From Kudoa neothunni (lineage: Eukaryota; Cnidaria), in the NCBI GenBank assembly GCA_964304625.1, contig OZ199838.1, positions 4,588,001-4,652,000 on the forward strand: a DNA stretch of 64,000 bases. Direction: 5' to 3'. The notes beneath the pieces are model-generated. The model had not been told where the DNA came from. It saw nothing but the letters and a program-made list of their open reading frames with translations, and did no database searches. Every line of letters begins with the position of its first letter. The first letter of the stretch is position 1. The translations under genes were made by a program, and so were the position numbers. Shown here in pieces: positions 1 to 12,322 of the stretch.

Positions 1-40
1 GCCACTTTGTTACAACTGAATGACTTGATTTAGTTTTCAG

Positions 41-1201
41 AGCCCATTTACATGACCGAAAGCGAAGCATCTAAATCATTCGAAGATATTCTCTCCAAAA
101 CTATAGCCGAACAGCAGTCTGAATTTCCCGTACATATAGGCACAAATTCATTCTCTGGGTTACTAAAATTGTATAAAAATGCGCCCAAAAATGAAATCAC
201 CCAACTAAAGGTAAAAAAATAATTCTGTACTACTGTATGATGAATTCATTGTAGAAAGACTTCAAAAGAGTTAAAGATAGTTTCGACCTCAGCAAATCAA
301 ATATTGTATACTTTGAAATTTCTATAGTAGGTACTAATTTATGATTGCTTTTATAAAATAGACCAGCGAAGGCCATATGATGAATTGCTCTAATCCCTTT
401 CCTGGAACCAATTTCTGCGAGGTGTGCAATAACCTTGTTTGGGATGATTCCTACACTTGTGATAGTACGGACAAATATATTAGCGGTTAGAAAACAGCGA
501 AATTTGTAATTTTTTTTATTTAGATTGTCATGTTGTTTGTCACAAAAGATGTATTGTCAAGTTGAGTGGTTTGTGCTCACTAACTTCTGATTCCATCAAC
601 AACAATAAGGTAGCTCAGACAAACAAATAGTGATCTAAGCATGATTTAGTTTTTCCAAGTTGAAATCAGCTCGTTGTTTTCGCCGAAAAATTCTATACCA
701 GAAAAATTGGTTTCAATGTTGCAAGAAATTGAGAAAAGATGTCTTAACACTGAAGGGATTTACAGACGACCCTGTAACATGGAAAAACTCAATCAAAGCA
801 GAACAATTATAGACAAGAATCAACATGAAGCGATTGATTTTGGCATTTTTGAACCATTGGTTCTTTCGTCACTGGTCAAGCTATTTTTTCGTCAACTACC
901 GTCGCCATTGTTTTCACGTATAATCTCGCTCGAACTAACCAAAGCTGGAGACATTGCTGACGACATTGAAGCACTTCAACGAATTCACCAGATTCTTTCC
1001 AAAGTCTCCAAACCTAACTATTTCGTACTGGAGCGTCTACTTGCTCATTTGGCCGCAATTGCTGAAAATGAACAGGTCAACAAAATGACCTCATATAATC
1101 TTGCCATAATTTTTGCACCTTGTCTCTTCGATTTTGAAAATACCGCAAGCATTGCCCAGTTAAAGTTGTTGGATAATCAACGAAGGTTTTCAACATCATA
1201 A
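41..1201 (+). CDS. C1-RhoGAP protein, myosin-IX-like, 3' exons (partial)
   Basis: The 5' part lies outside the window. Exons are read at 41-210, 255-326 (less sure), 362-464, 524-609 and 650-1201. The third and fourth together encode a C1 zinc finger: a His, then CEVC, then, after a 59-base intron, CDNCHVVCHKRC, giving the usual Cys/His spacing. The last exon is a RhoGAP domain, with the GIYRR arginine-finger motif and the conserved NLAIIFAPCL helix. C1 directly followed by RhoGAP, and the FFQVEISSLF linker, match the tail of unconventional myosin IX best, but chimaerin-type proteins share the order. RhoGAPs speed GTP hydrolysis on Rho GTPases, acting on the actin cytoskeleton. The written C-terminus (FSTS) is short of family length, so a further intron near 1185 may lead to more coding sequence. 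Confidence 0.8.
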
Positions 1202-1503
1202 TGATTCTAGTTATGATTCCAATGTAGAGTTATTCAACTTCTGATTGATACATTGGGGAAAAATTTACTTCGAATCTGATCAGTTACAATGAAATTCTTG
1301 AAAATGTATAATTCAATTCTCTGCAGTATCATTATCTATTTTTTAGATCTAGCCTTAGTCACTTTTTGCATTTTTAGATGTATTAATAAATCTAACAAAA
1401 TTGTATCAAAAATCCTAACAGAACCGTAGATTTTTTTAAAATTTGATTTTCTACTGTTTAATACTAATTCATTTTTTTTCTTCCTTTTATTCAATCTCTA
1501 TGA

Positions 1504-2418
1504 TAGGACTTCCCAACTGGGTGTCCCAAACCCATACGGCCAAGCATGCCTCGTACGTAAGTAATGATTCATCGTAATCGGAATCTCTCTTGAACGTATA
1601 TCATGTGCGATTTGTGCTCAATCGAAGCTGAAATGAATGCGATAAACAATAATCATTTGATGAACCTTACTGAAAATTAATTTTCCTTTGTAATCTATTA
1701 TTTTTCTATTAATTAATCTGTGATATAAAAATTATTATTCATTTTGGTCTTCATTTGTAAAAATTTTTTGTTTACATTTTAAATCTGACATAAAAAATAT
1801 TATTTTTTTAAAAGGACAAAAAAATTATAATTTCTATTATTTTAAATCAGCTATAAGCCAAAAAAAGAAATATATTTAAATTAGAGTCAAAATTGAGTTT
1901 ATTAAAATGTTTGTTGAGTTATTTTTTATTTTATACTTAAAGATAAAATCAACATGCACTCAAAAAATTATATAAACTAGAGCTTTGAATTCAACATTGA
2001 TTAATACGTTTATTTCCTTCATTGAACTTTTAAATTTATAATTAAAAACAAAAGCAAAGCCCCCGGTCCGCGCATACGCGATGTTATCTGATATTTTTAT
2101 TAGAATATTAAATATCTAATTTGTTTATAAATTATGATTTATTCATATCTTTGTTTGATAGAGGGTCTCATTCCGACTTGATTTTTTATCATAAAGACAA
2201 GAAATATGTTGATACATTCAATTTATTATCAGTTGTATTTACTCTTTTACATTTTTATCATCTTTAAAGTGGACTGCATTTTATTTTTCATTTAATTTAA
2301 TTGAAATAGCTTCCGAAATTTAAAAATAAATCCGTTTTTTAATTTTTTTGAGAAAAGATGCGAAGTTGTCCTCATAAGTTGTTGGGGTGCATAAACTAAG
2401 ATGAATCGGGAAACGTTG
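1504..2418. repeat. hAT-type non-autonomous repeat, copy 1 (uninterrupted)
   Basis: The left end reads GGACTTCCCAACTGGG and the right end, in reverse, reads CGTTTCCCGATTCATC, a diverged terminal inverted repeat of hAT style. The body matches 36091-38861 along its length, including shared stretches around ATTTATTATCAGTTGTATTT and GATGAATCGGG. It has no coding capacity. This copy lacks the two insertions found in the other copy and therefore serves as the empty site for both. Confidence 0.65.
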
Positions 2419-3325
2419 TATCAGATATCAAGGATCAAAAGGCCATCAAGGCTATTTCATCTGCCATTAAATATATTGGAAAGTGAAGTAATTCCAATCC
2501 TAATGGAGAGTTTAATTTTAAAGATGAGCTAATAAATTTTTTCAAAAGACATCTTAAACGAAGTATTTAGTGTAATCAGCTGTGTAAAATAACATTTAAT
2601 TCCGGATTTTAAAATTTTATATTACGTATATATGAATATATATGTTTTCTTGTCATTATTATCTATTGTTTTTCCTTCAAGTTTCTAAATTCATAGTTCG
2701 TTGGTAGGACAATTGATTAAGTTTAAATTGTGTAAATTGAATTGACTAATATAAAATATTTGGAACCCCTATTAGAAAATAAGTAAAAAATCTTTTATGG
2801 GGATACAAAAGTTGTCTTATGCATACGGATGTGTATGTGTTTGATTAACTTGAATCCTCTTCCCTTTTTTGAAAATCGTTGGTCCTAAATTTTCCGGATA
2901 TTCCTGGGTTTGACTGTATTAAGTGTATATAGGTAGCAGATAAATTCTCCAAGCGAGAATACTAGTTGGATATACATATCTACAAAATCCAATATTAAAA
3001 TTAGGATTAAATAAAAATGCCAGTTGAAAAAATTATTTTAATTCGAACATATTTCATTTCGAGATTCTTAGTCGAGTAACTCAATGAGTAGATAAGGTAA
3101 GTCATTCAGACTAAAAGAACAAACACTTGATAGATAATATGTATTTTTAACGTTTCAGTTTAATGTACATTAAGGATGGAGTTTGTAGTTGATTAAATAG
3201 ATGTTAAATAAATTCAGTTCGAGGATTTTACACATTTCAATGCTACCATCACATTCGTAAGGTATTTTTTGATTGAATCTCAGATAATCTGTAAAATTGT
3301 TTTTCTAGATAACAAAGCAGATATA
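2419..3325. other. intergenic, nothing recognised
   Basis: AT-rich sequence with no ORF of note, no RNA gene and no repeat that I could tie to another place in the window. It presumably includes the promoter of the next gene. Confidence 0.5.
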
Positions 3326-4653
3326 ATGATCAACCAAGTTCTATCAACAATTCTAGTTTTGTTCATGCTTTGCAACATAATATCTGTAGACAATATTTGT
3401 GTTAGCGACAATCCAAATATGAAAAACTTCAGACTTGAACTGGATGCCTCGAAAAACACCTTATGTTCTAAATTTGATAAGGAGGTTTACGAAGGTTGCG
3501 AAAATAGTGTAAACTGTTACAGTAATTTTCCCCAATGTATAGTTTGTTCGGAGTAAATTATTAAAAATCTAGACTTACGCTGTGAAAGTGTATTTACCAC
3601 GAACAACAAAAATAACGTACAACTGCAAAAAAATGATTTAACCTTGTCAATCAGACGTGATACTGAAATAATGTTGTTCAAAATGGGTAAAACACAGTTG
3701 TTGCTTGATAGATGTTGTGCCCGCGGAAATTTTATGGCATATCTTAAGAATGCATTCGGGAATTTTTTCCCTACCACTGCAATCGAAACTATTATGGTAT
3801 TTCTTGTAAATGAATATTTCCCTAATATTTAATGTCCGCAAGTTCCTACTAATAACTTTTTTTTCTAATAATAAATTTTATTCGTATAATCTCATAAAAT
3901 ATGGCGTTGATTTAATTTTTTTAAAAAGAGATTGATTTTCCAAGATGAGCAAAACAAGCCTGATTGTACCATAGTAAATCGATGGATAACCAGCAAGTTT
4001 TCAGGTTAATTCTCAAATATGATACTTTTAACTAAATAGAAACTACTTATTTAGATCTCTTAGAAAGAAACTCAGGTGATATCTTTGACAGTGATCCCAT
4101 AGAAAAGAATAGATTTTATAGAATTCCTTTTTCTCAACGAAACCTCCGCAGCGCTTGTATTTCTATGCCAATATGCATTTGTATCCCTGAACAAAGTAAT
4201 TTAGTTGGAATTTTATGTGTGCATACAAATACAGCTACTTGCAAACAAAATTACGTACACAAGTGGCTTATGGATTATATGGATGGAGCAATGGGTGTTC
4301 GACACTCGAATGGATCCATTGATTTGGAAAGTCACGGAAACTTTGGAATAGGACCAATGATGTTCAAAAGGGCTGGTACAACTCGGTCATTGAAACCACT
4401 ATTTAATGTATAAGTTGACTATCATTTTAAAAATTTTGCCTATATCAGTGTCTAGGTAACAATTCCATTCCAATATGAGGATAGACATTATAAGTTTATG
4501 CTGGATTTCAGTCGCAGGATTAGGCCAAACCTCGGAATGGATTTCGATGATAGCGGGCTGGATACAAGATTACGTCTTTTATATGTAACGGTTATTGTTG
4601 GGTACATCATCATCGTTCTAACTACAACAATCTATTTCGTATACACGAAATAA
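3326..4653 (+). CDS. uncharacterised single-pass membrane protein, Cys-rich ectodomain
   Basis: Five exons fit one frame: 3326-3536, 3573-3796, 3929-4004, 4055-4407 and 4456-4653, giving 353 residues; the introns are 36, 132, 50 and 48 bases, all GT-AG. The N-terminus is a clear signal peptide (MINQVLSTILVLFMLCNIIS). The ectodomain carries many cysteines, including a CC pair (DRCCARGNF) and CICIPEQ. Near the C-terminus is one hydrophobic segment (VTVIVGYIIIVLTTTIYFV) followed by only YTK, so it should be a type I membrane or endolysosomal protein with almost no cytoplasmic tail. I do not recognise the family; OSTM1, tectonic and TMEM231 were considered and do not match well. The start is the first ATG leading straight into the signal peptide. 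Confidence 0.6.
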
Positions 4654-5121
4654 AGAACAAGTTTCCATATAAATCAACCAATGTTAGACTTTGTCCTAAA
4701 ATATTAAATTTCTATAAATATTATACACCACAACGTATTCTAATCATACGTTTACTTTATTATAATATTTACGTATTGTGGAGAAATCACAATAAGTGGA
4801 TTTAACAATTTCAGTGTAAAATTGACCACACTCTTAAATATATTTTATTCTCAAATAACTAATTTATTGATTTTTTAAATTAAAATATTCCTTATGTTAA
4901 TGTTTTTGGATGTGTAATCTCCTACCCTACTAAGCCATTTTTTCAACTAACTACCACATAAGTATATATAAATATTTAAAAGGTGCATTAGTATATATAA
5001 TAAATTTAGTTTTATTATATTATATCATCAATTCTTTTAAATAAGAGATCACATTGTCGGTTTTATTTGTTGTACTGTAGAGAAAGCCAACCCTACACTA
5101 TTTAAATCGCATATCCTAAAT
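4654..5121. other. intergenic, AT-rich
   Basis: The 3' flank of the membrane protein gene. There is nothing beyond low-complexity AT sequence. Confidence 0.5.
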
Positions 5122-5372
5122 CAGTGTTCTCCAACCTAGGATGAGAGAACTAATTTCAGGGGGTTTGTGCAACGAGATTGTGCCTTTAAAAAATTTCACT
5201 AATAAAACTATTCGTTTGTATATTCCTGTCTATACTGAAATCCTGCTTTAAGTATGTGATTCTGGAACACTGATATTATAAAACAAAAAATACGTGATTA
5301 ATACATTTACGTGTTTTATTCATTAGCGTAGCTAGTCAGGGGTTCCTAAATCAAAAATGTTGGGAAACACTG
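5122..5372. mobile_element. hAT-like MITE, about 250 bp
   Basis: Starts CAGTGTTCTCCAACC and ends GTTGGGAAACACTG, an inverted repeat of hAT type with CAGTG termini. The interior has no coding sequence. The 8-base flanks do not match each other, so the insertion is old or the duplication has decayed. Confidence 0.6.
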
Positions 5373-6491
5373 CAATAGAGCTAAAGTTAACACTCTTAAT
5401 TTTGGTTTTGAGTTATTATAAAAATTGCCTTAGATTAAATGTCATAACTAAAATCGTAAGGTGCTTTTCATACCAATATAGTTATGGGTTTAACGATTCG
5501 ACGTGTCCTTAATTTCGGTTTTATATCCATGATTAAATTTCTGTTAATGAAAAATGATTTTTCATTGGGTAAAATCGAAGTTTGTAATCAAATTATTTTT
5601 AACTCATAAGAAATTACGTTAATGAATTAATAAAACCAAGGCCACTGCATAAAGTTTACTGCCCCATTACCCATACTAAACTGAGCCAAACTTCATTGAT
5701 GGTCGACAGAATCAGAGGATAGAAACTAATTTAAACATAACTTCTTAAATTGGTCTTATATTACACAATCCTCTGCGTCATTTTCGAACCTGCATTCGAA
5801 TAAGACATAAGATAGATTGATAGTTTGGATAGTATAGTAACAATTTCGCACATTGACAACAAGATATTTCTCTATTAAAGTAACATTACTTACACCTGCC
5901 TTTCTAATCGAGTAATTCGCCTCGAGGTTAAATCCATTGTTTGTTAATATATCAATAGAGAAATGCCAATATTAGATCAAGCGATCCGTTTGCTATATTA
6001 CCAAGAAAATGTTATAAACGACTCAGTCAAATTTGTATGGAACAATTTTCATTTAAATTGATTAAATTATTCGAAGATTACAAGCTGAGTTATTTGTCGA
6101 AGCTTGCAGACGCTAATAGATCAGTTGAATTGTAACCCCAGAGGGTTAAATGAACCACGTATCTCTCTTTTTATTTATTTCTATGATCACATGATAAAAT
6201 TATAATTAAATACTTTTATCATGTATAAATAAATCATTGAATTTAGATAGCCACAAAAACATGATACACACAATGCTAAATAACAAAAAATTAACACAGT
6301 CACGTTAATCCTTTTATGATTAGTTAGTTTGGTATTATAACATACAATATTTTGATTAGTTTTTCATGAATTTTATTTTATTAAGATTAAAAAAATTGAG
6401 CACTAATATTTTCATTGGAAAATCGTTACCTCTAAATAAAACCTTTCAATTATTTAGTGATTTTATTATGCATGCGCATTATTTTTCAACA
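5373..6491. other. intergenic, upstream of the SLC35B4-like gene
   Basis: AT-rich DNA. An in-frame ATG at 6366 and another at 6468 precede the chosen start of the next gene; they are probably in the 5' UTR, since the family has a very short N-terminus. Nothing else was recognised. Confidence 0.45.
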
Positions 6492-7899
6492 ATGGTGGCA
6501 GCTGACTCTCTACGCGTGTTCCAATGCTCTGTTATAACCATTATTATGGGCTGTATTGCGTCACATGTTTTTGAGCATGTTCTCAAGTATACAATTATAT
6601 GAAAAAGTGAAAAAGTGAGTTGTTTGCATTAGAATTTGCCCCGGTTCAGCTAATATAATCACACTCAGTCAGTTGGTTTTCATTTCGTTGCAATGTCTAA
6701 TCAAGGACCCATCAGTTATTAAATACCGAAAAGCTCCCTTGATGTAATTTCGCTCATTCATACTATTAGAAATTTTTTACGATTCCAACTAGGAATTACA
6801 TATTTATGGTGGTCATATTCAGTGTAGTTAATGTGTTAAGTAATGCAGCATTGACACTTTATGTGCCTATGACATTGCACATAATTCTTAAATCGGTAAG
6901 CTATTGATAGTGTGTATTAGGTAGAGAGGGGTTGATGATTAATTTATAAGGGATCGTTGGTGGCAAGTTTGTTGTTAGGAAAAGTCTGTCTTAAACGAAG
7001 GTATGTCTGATTTCACTTTCTTCAGATCGATCGCCACTTTTAATAGTTATTCATGGCGAAAATACATCAGTGTAGCAATAATGAGTATTGGAATGTATGT
7101 GTGCGTGATTCAGACAGTGAATGCACCGGTATAAAATTTTTTAGTTCGTTATAAATAGTGTCGATGAAACTTATTTTAGAATGTACCTCCACAATTAAGT
7201 GAAGATCCTTACTATAAAACCAAGGTTCTGTCTGGTAGAAATACGTTTACTACACGCGATTGTTTACATTCATTATTGTTACGTGAATTTGATGTTAGGT
7301 GTTATGGCGATGATGATAACATTGATCTTATCAGCCTATCTTGGAATACTTCAAGTTATTCCAATTTTTAACAATCTATATCACATCAAAACTATTGAAC
7401 CTTTTTATTATAGGAAAAGATTTATGCCTCCTATGGAAAACATCCTAACGAAATGATGTTTCACGTTGTAACGCTTTTAAAATTCCATATTCAATCAGTT
7501 TTGTTGATTCTAGAACTTTTTGGGCTCATGGTCATTTGTTCTATTGTGGCGCGATATGAAAAGCCATCTTCCGTGCTATACAACTAATATGGTAGCTCTA
7601 GGACTACTACTTGTCAACATAGTAGCACAGTAATTTTGAAATCGTATACAAACACGGCCATATTATTGAAATTTAGGTATCTGTGTGCAAAAAATGTCAC
7701 AGAACTGTCCACCAGGGTTACGTCTCTTGGAGTTACCATGGTACTCACTCTAAGGAAATTTCTGAGTGTGATGTGGTCGGCATTCTATTTCAAAAATAAT
7801 TTTACGATGAATCACTTCATTGGAACAATCTTGTTGTTCGGAGGGACTATGCTGTACGTCGACTGGACGTCTGACAATAATAAGAAAAAGCAGTCCTGA
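6492..7899 (+). CDS. SLC35B4: nucleotide-sugar transporter, SLC35B4 type (UDP-xylose/UDP-GlcNAc)
   Basis: Ten exons fit one open frame of 314 residues (human SLC35B4 has 331): 6492-6586, 6633-6743, 6793-6895, 6951-7000, 7047-7128, 7180-7234, 7299-7354, 7414-7467, 7514-7629, 7677-7899. All introns are GT-AG and short. Conserved blocks include VPMTLHIILKSGSLVAS, YASYGKHP, LLLVNIVAQYLCAKNV and, at the C-terminus, VTMVLTLRKFLSVMWSAFYF followed by HFIGTILLFGGTMLY. The protein is a multi-pass membrane antiporter that moves UDP-sugars into the Golgi or ER lumen for glycan synthesis. It ends in a lysine-rich tail (NNKKKQS), which may act in ER/Golgi retention. Family assignment is by motif recall; substrate is inferred from the family. 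Confidence 0.85.
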
Positions 7900-8838
7900 A
7901 ATCATTCTAGTTCATTTCTTTTTGTTTTATTGGCTTATGAAAATAAATTTTATGTATTTGCGCTCGTATCTAATTGGCAAAAATGAAGTATTAAAAATTA
8001 ATTAATTGTTTGGGGAACCTAAATAAAAGAATTTGTTAGAATTGTGTCTTGGTTCAACTAACCTTCTCTCTACAGAACGTCAATAAATCACGTGCGGTCG
8101 AGCAACCTGTACCATAAAGATATCGGCGACTTGAAATTATTTAATTGTAGTATCGATTCCGATGGCGTCTTCTTCCACAACAATTATGTATGCGCGAGTA
8201 TTATAAGATTAATTTTATTTCCATTAGTTTTGTATGTTATTAAGCGAATGACTCAATTTTAAACAATAATTTTATCTTTTTATGTTTTATTTTACCTCAA
8301 AAACAGTGTATAAGACCAATTCTATCGCTTAAACCATATGTTATAACTTAGCAAGAATTTAATACTATGTGAGGTTTTTAAATAAGTTATTGATTATAAG
8401 TAATTGTTGACTTTATTATACACATTTATTTGTGGTAAAAAACCCTTGGAAGGTGTTTTCATTATTAGCGAAAACATGTTATCAATGATTCCTGACAAGA
8501 TGGCTGATGATGTAATAATGAGCATATTTTTGTTTTCTCCTTACAACAGAAATTTTCCTTAGTGATTCGTAACTATAATGATCTTATAATACCATAGACA
8601 TAAAAGCTCAATTTTTTGTTCATTTAAAGCTTAACTATGTCATGGTCATCAAGAGTATGAAAGCGATTTTTTGCGACTGTTCGTTTTTTATTTTGTACCA
8701 ACTACCGAATAACCACCAACTAAGACTGATAAATCTACCTGAGGTCAGTATAGAAACACTTATAATCCTCATAGGAGTTATAAACAATAATTAACTGGCT
8801 CAAAATATAATGTTGCATTGGAATATGGCGAACTAATA
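7900..8838. other. intergenic, nothing recognised
   Basis: Holds the 3' UTR of the transporter gene and AT-rich sequence. No gene or repeat was recognised. Confidence 0.5.
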
Positions 8839-9117
8839 ATGAACAGCAATGTATCTGTATCAACTGGCGCGAACACATACATCGATGAAGATAATGAATC
8901 GAATTATAATGATTTCATCCAGATCCACAATGAAGAAAAAATGTATGAAAATTATAACTACGAAAAATAGAAAGAGCTGACAGACAGATCATTGCATACA
9001 TTGAATTTGCTTGGTGGAAGTGGCTATAGCAAATTATTTAATGATCTTAACACCTTTCCAGGGCAGTATGAGAAAACTTATACCCACTACTATGAAAATT
9101 CCGCTATTAACAATTAA
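8839..9117 (+). pseudogene. doubtful ORF of 92 codons with one in-frame TAG
   Basis: From ATG at 8839 the frame stays open to TAA at 9115-9117 except for one TAG near its middle (after YENYNYEK). The composition looks protein-like (GGSGYSKLFNDLNTFPGQ, YEKTYTHYYENSAINN), being rich in Tyr, Asn, Asp and Glu. No family was recognised. It could be a decayed gene, a piece of a spliced gene with TAG as part of an acceptor, or chance. Confidence 0.25.
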
Positions 9118-10439
9118 TTCACAATTAAATTTATTATGAAATAGGTGAAAACTAGGGTTTCCCTGATACCAATAAAATTTTATTTTTAAAACCAGTATTA
9201 ATGAAGAATAATGTGTCGAATCACGTTAAAATGTATCAAGATATCTTTAAATTGACTCTTTAAAATTATTCTTACATTTTTATAAATCTTTACGCATTTC
9301 ACCATTGAATAATACAAAAAACACATTAGGTTTGCAATATTCATTAGGCCAGTCAATAAGATATCGGGTAATGGTAAAGTATGCCGCACCTAAAAAACGT
9401 CCTCTTGCGCATGTTTTTCGCATTTCTTTTTTCAAGATTCTCGATAATAAAATAAAAGAATATGGAGATAAAAAATTATGCTCAAAATAATAACTTGAAA
9501 ATTTAGAGAATTTTTCATCCGAACGCGGTTGGATGGTCGGATACACGTATAATCTCCGTTTTTTTCAACAAACATTTAATTGATCTCTAATTTTTTCGAT
9601 AATAATTCATAAATTGGTTTTATTTCATATTTTTTACCATATAAACTTAAATTTCACAATATCAAATTTAATTATACAGGTTTTTATAGAGTTTAAACAT
9701 GAATAGTTTAAAAGCGTGAAGATAACCACGTGCTCTCAAAATATATATTCTTAATTTTCTTGGAGCTGATGAGTTTTTTTAATAATTAAGCAACATTATA
9801 TTTTAGATCAACATTTAATTTCAATAGAAAAACAACTTAAGATAGATTATAGTATGTTATTACTTTTTAGGAGGAATTCTGACATGTGTGCTTAGTATAG
9901 CATTCAATAAACATAAAAATATAGTTATAAAAAAACGAAAAAATTGTTATTTCTATAGAATTATTAATTTAAATGAATTATATATGTACAGATAAAAATA
10001 ATAAACCATAATTAACACATTGTATTTATATTTTATAATATTCTCAATTTGAATATTTGGCCGAATTTTTTGTTAAGAAATTTTTGCATATAAAAAACCT
10101 TAACAATAAAAATATAATTCTAAATTTTTTTCGATATTTTAAAAATACTCCAAGGTAAAACAATTTTAAATTATCATTTTAAAAAATTAGGTTCTGAATT
10201 TTAATAATAAAAACTGAATAATTTTTTAATTTCTAAAAAAAATTATAAACTAAAACACATCTTACTACATTAATATCTATATTTAAAAATTCACAAAGTA
10301 TTTTGCTAATAGTGAAAAATGAGACGTTTTTGTGAAATTTGCAACAAGTTTATTTTTAGCGTTTGTTTATATAAAATCGTTATACATCAATAGTAAGAAA
10401 TCTAAATAGTAATAATAAATGAATTTTGAGTTAATAAGT
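9118..10439. other. intergenic, very AT-rich
   Basis: Runs of A and T without coding signal. Short ORFs on both strands here overlap each other and show no family resemblance. Confidence 0.5.
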
Positions 10440-10972
10440 AAGAAAAAAACGAAATAATTCAATGTTTGTTGGAAAAAGCGCATTAAAGTTTATGCCGGGC
10501 CAAAAAATATTAATTTGAGCAATAAAAATTAATTTTCTTGTGTTTTCTTTGATCTCTACTATTTTTTGTAGTTTTTTACCCCTCAAAAAGTTAGTGGTGC
10601 ATATATTTTTCGAGTCTTTCCAGAATTCGACCTTAAAAATCCCCTGGGTCAAAAATAACGTATTAGATTGCACTGTAAGAGTGTTTAAATAATTCGGATA
10701 CCAAAGTAAATATGACACTGACCTTAAATTATTTAGCGTTGGTGCCGGGACAAGAAATTGTTAATTAAAAACCAAGATTGATTTGATACATTCCTGCACA
10801 GAAATGATCATGATTTAAATTTCGAAATCAAAATCGACAAAGTATGATGCTTACAAAAAATTTAGTTTGACTGCTTCTATAAATCAATTTGAAACATAAT
10901 ATTTTTTGAATGTTATAAAGAAACGTCTCTATGCAAAATCTTCCCCAAGCAACGCCGGGCAGTTTGCGCTAA
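10440..10972. mobile_element. Helitron remnant (3' part), copy A
   Basis: The right end CAACGCCGGGCAGTTTGCG followed by CTAA and T is a Helitron 3' terminus: a short GC hairpin then CTRR. The body matches the two better copies at 56390-57462 and 61050-62321, e.g. GTTAGTGGTGCAT and CAGAATTCGAC. No Helitron 5' end (TC...) was found, so it is truncated or too diverged. It does not code; ORFs inside it are incidental. Confidence 0.65.
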
Positions 10973-12138
10973 TATCATAAAAATATGGCCAGCGAACAAT
11001 TTCATTATCTGATTAAATATGTTACTCACGGTTTGATGTGTTCATGAATAAAAAATACCAATCTCGCGCTAAATATTTGCTTTACCTTACTAAATTAACT
11101 AGTTATCCATGTAATGGATATAAAAGCATTATTTGAGAAAATTAATATTTTAATAACCGATAATACAATCAGTTAGGTTCCCTTATTAAGTAAAATCAGT
11201 ATATTTTAGAGAAATAAAACTTTGTTTGAATATCTAAAAATTTTAGCGTAATCTCATTAGAATACAACAAACGTCTAAAACAATTGAAATTAAAAATGTG
11301 GGCATGCGTAGAACATGGTATCGGAATGGGTATCGGTATCGGCGAGTACTGAAATTTGGAGTGCTCGTACTCGTTTTAAAAAATGTGATATCGGTGCAAC
11401 CCTAGGAAAAACTATAGGTATACCCAAGGCAATGAATAATTATTTTGAATCTGATAAAAAACAATTTGATATCTATGTGGTATGTTTGAGAAAAATATAA
11501 TCATTTTGTTTGAAAAATTGTTGTGGATTATTCGCTTTATAACATACAAAACTAATGGAAATAAAATTAATCCTATAATCCTCGGGCATGCACCATTACT
11601 GTGGAAAGAGACACTATCTTATCGTTATTATATTAAAATCGAACGTCACGTGATCGCATGTAGAGGTAATAACCGTATAACTTCAAATTTATCCATCAGA
11701 TAAACCTAAAATTTTATCTATATAATAACAATTATTTTATATATCGATTGGTGTAAAAATATCTGTGGTAATTTTTTCCCCAAAAATTCATTGGAATATA
11801 ATCTTGTTATAATTTTTCTGATTTTATATTTTCATTCATAATATTTTCAAATCGTATATTACTCACCATTGTGGAAGATTAGAAACAAATTCGTATTATA
11901 TGAAGAGCAAACAAATCACATATACAATCAATAACTTCTCGTTGGGGAAAAAATTTACTCAAAATTCATTAGAGGGTTAAAGATTCTAAATGTCAAAAAA
12001 ACGCCGCAAAATTGTGCGGTGATAAAAATATATTTGTTTTCTATGATTCTTTGTTTTAAGTTAATAGTTATTATTTAAATTACATCCAAACGGCGATATC
12101 AAACAAAATTCATATATCCTTGCGCGCGCCAAATTAAG
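10973..12138. other. intergenic, nothing recognised
   Basis: AT-rich DNA with short unsupported ORFs (11315-11703). No repeats from elsewhere in the window were recognised. Confidence 0.4.
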
Positions 12139-12216
12139 TACAAGTGGGGAGCGACTAGTTTTACGCACTTTTTTCCAATCCCTGCAGGGATTACGTAAAA
12201 GTGGTTACCTATTGTA
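12139..12216. repeat. short fold-back copy of the TACAGTAGGTAA repeat family
   Basis: A 78-base near-palindrome: the left arm has TTTTACGCACTTTTTTCC and the right arm GGGATTACGTAAAAGTGG, ending TTACCTATTGTA. The same termini bound the longer elements at 24547-26222, 27337-28773 and 43728-45196. Confidence 0.5.
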
Positions 12217-12279
12217 GTTATTTTTTCCTTATCAATAGAATTATATTCAGATACAACATCATCATTTTGATTATACGAA

Positions 12280-12322
12280 ATGGAATCCGATTCCTTTCCA
12301 ATGTCTGAACTGATGGCAGCTG
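12280..12322 (+). other. candidate first coding exon of the FOXO gene
   Basis: ATG starts an open stretch MESDSFPMSELMAA ending G|GTAATA, a good 5' splice site. It leaves phase 1, and the FOXO exon acceptor at 14896-14897 (TTTTTTGTAG) followed by AT gives GAT then ATG AAC GAA in frame. With it, the model sums to 2217 coding bases, 738 residues. The intron would be 2.6 kb, far longer than others here. The link rests on phase and composition only. Confidence 0.45.

Noticed and set aside
7467-7640. Apparent frameshift in the SLC35B4-like gene
   Set aside because: Using the acceptor at 7512-7513 and the donor at 7630 gives one open frame that matches the family.
10431-10718. Minus-strand ORF of 95 codons
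   Set aside because: It lies within a non-coding Helitron remnant and is not shared as a frame with copies B and C.
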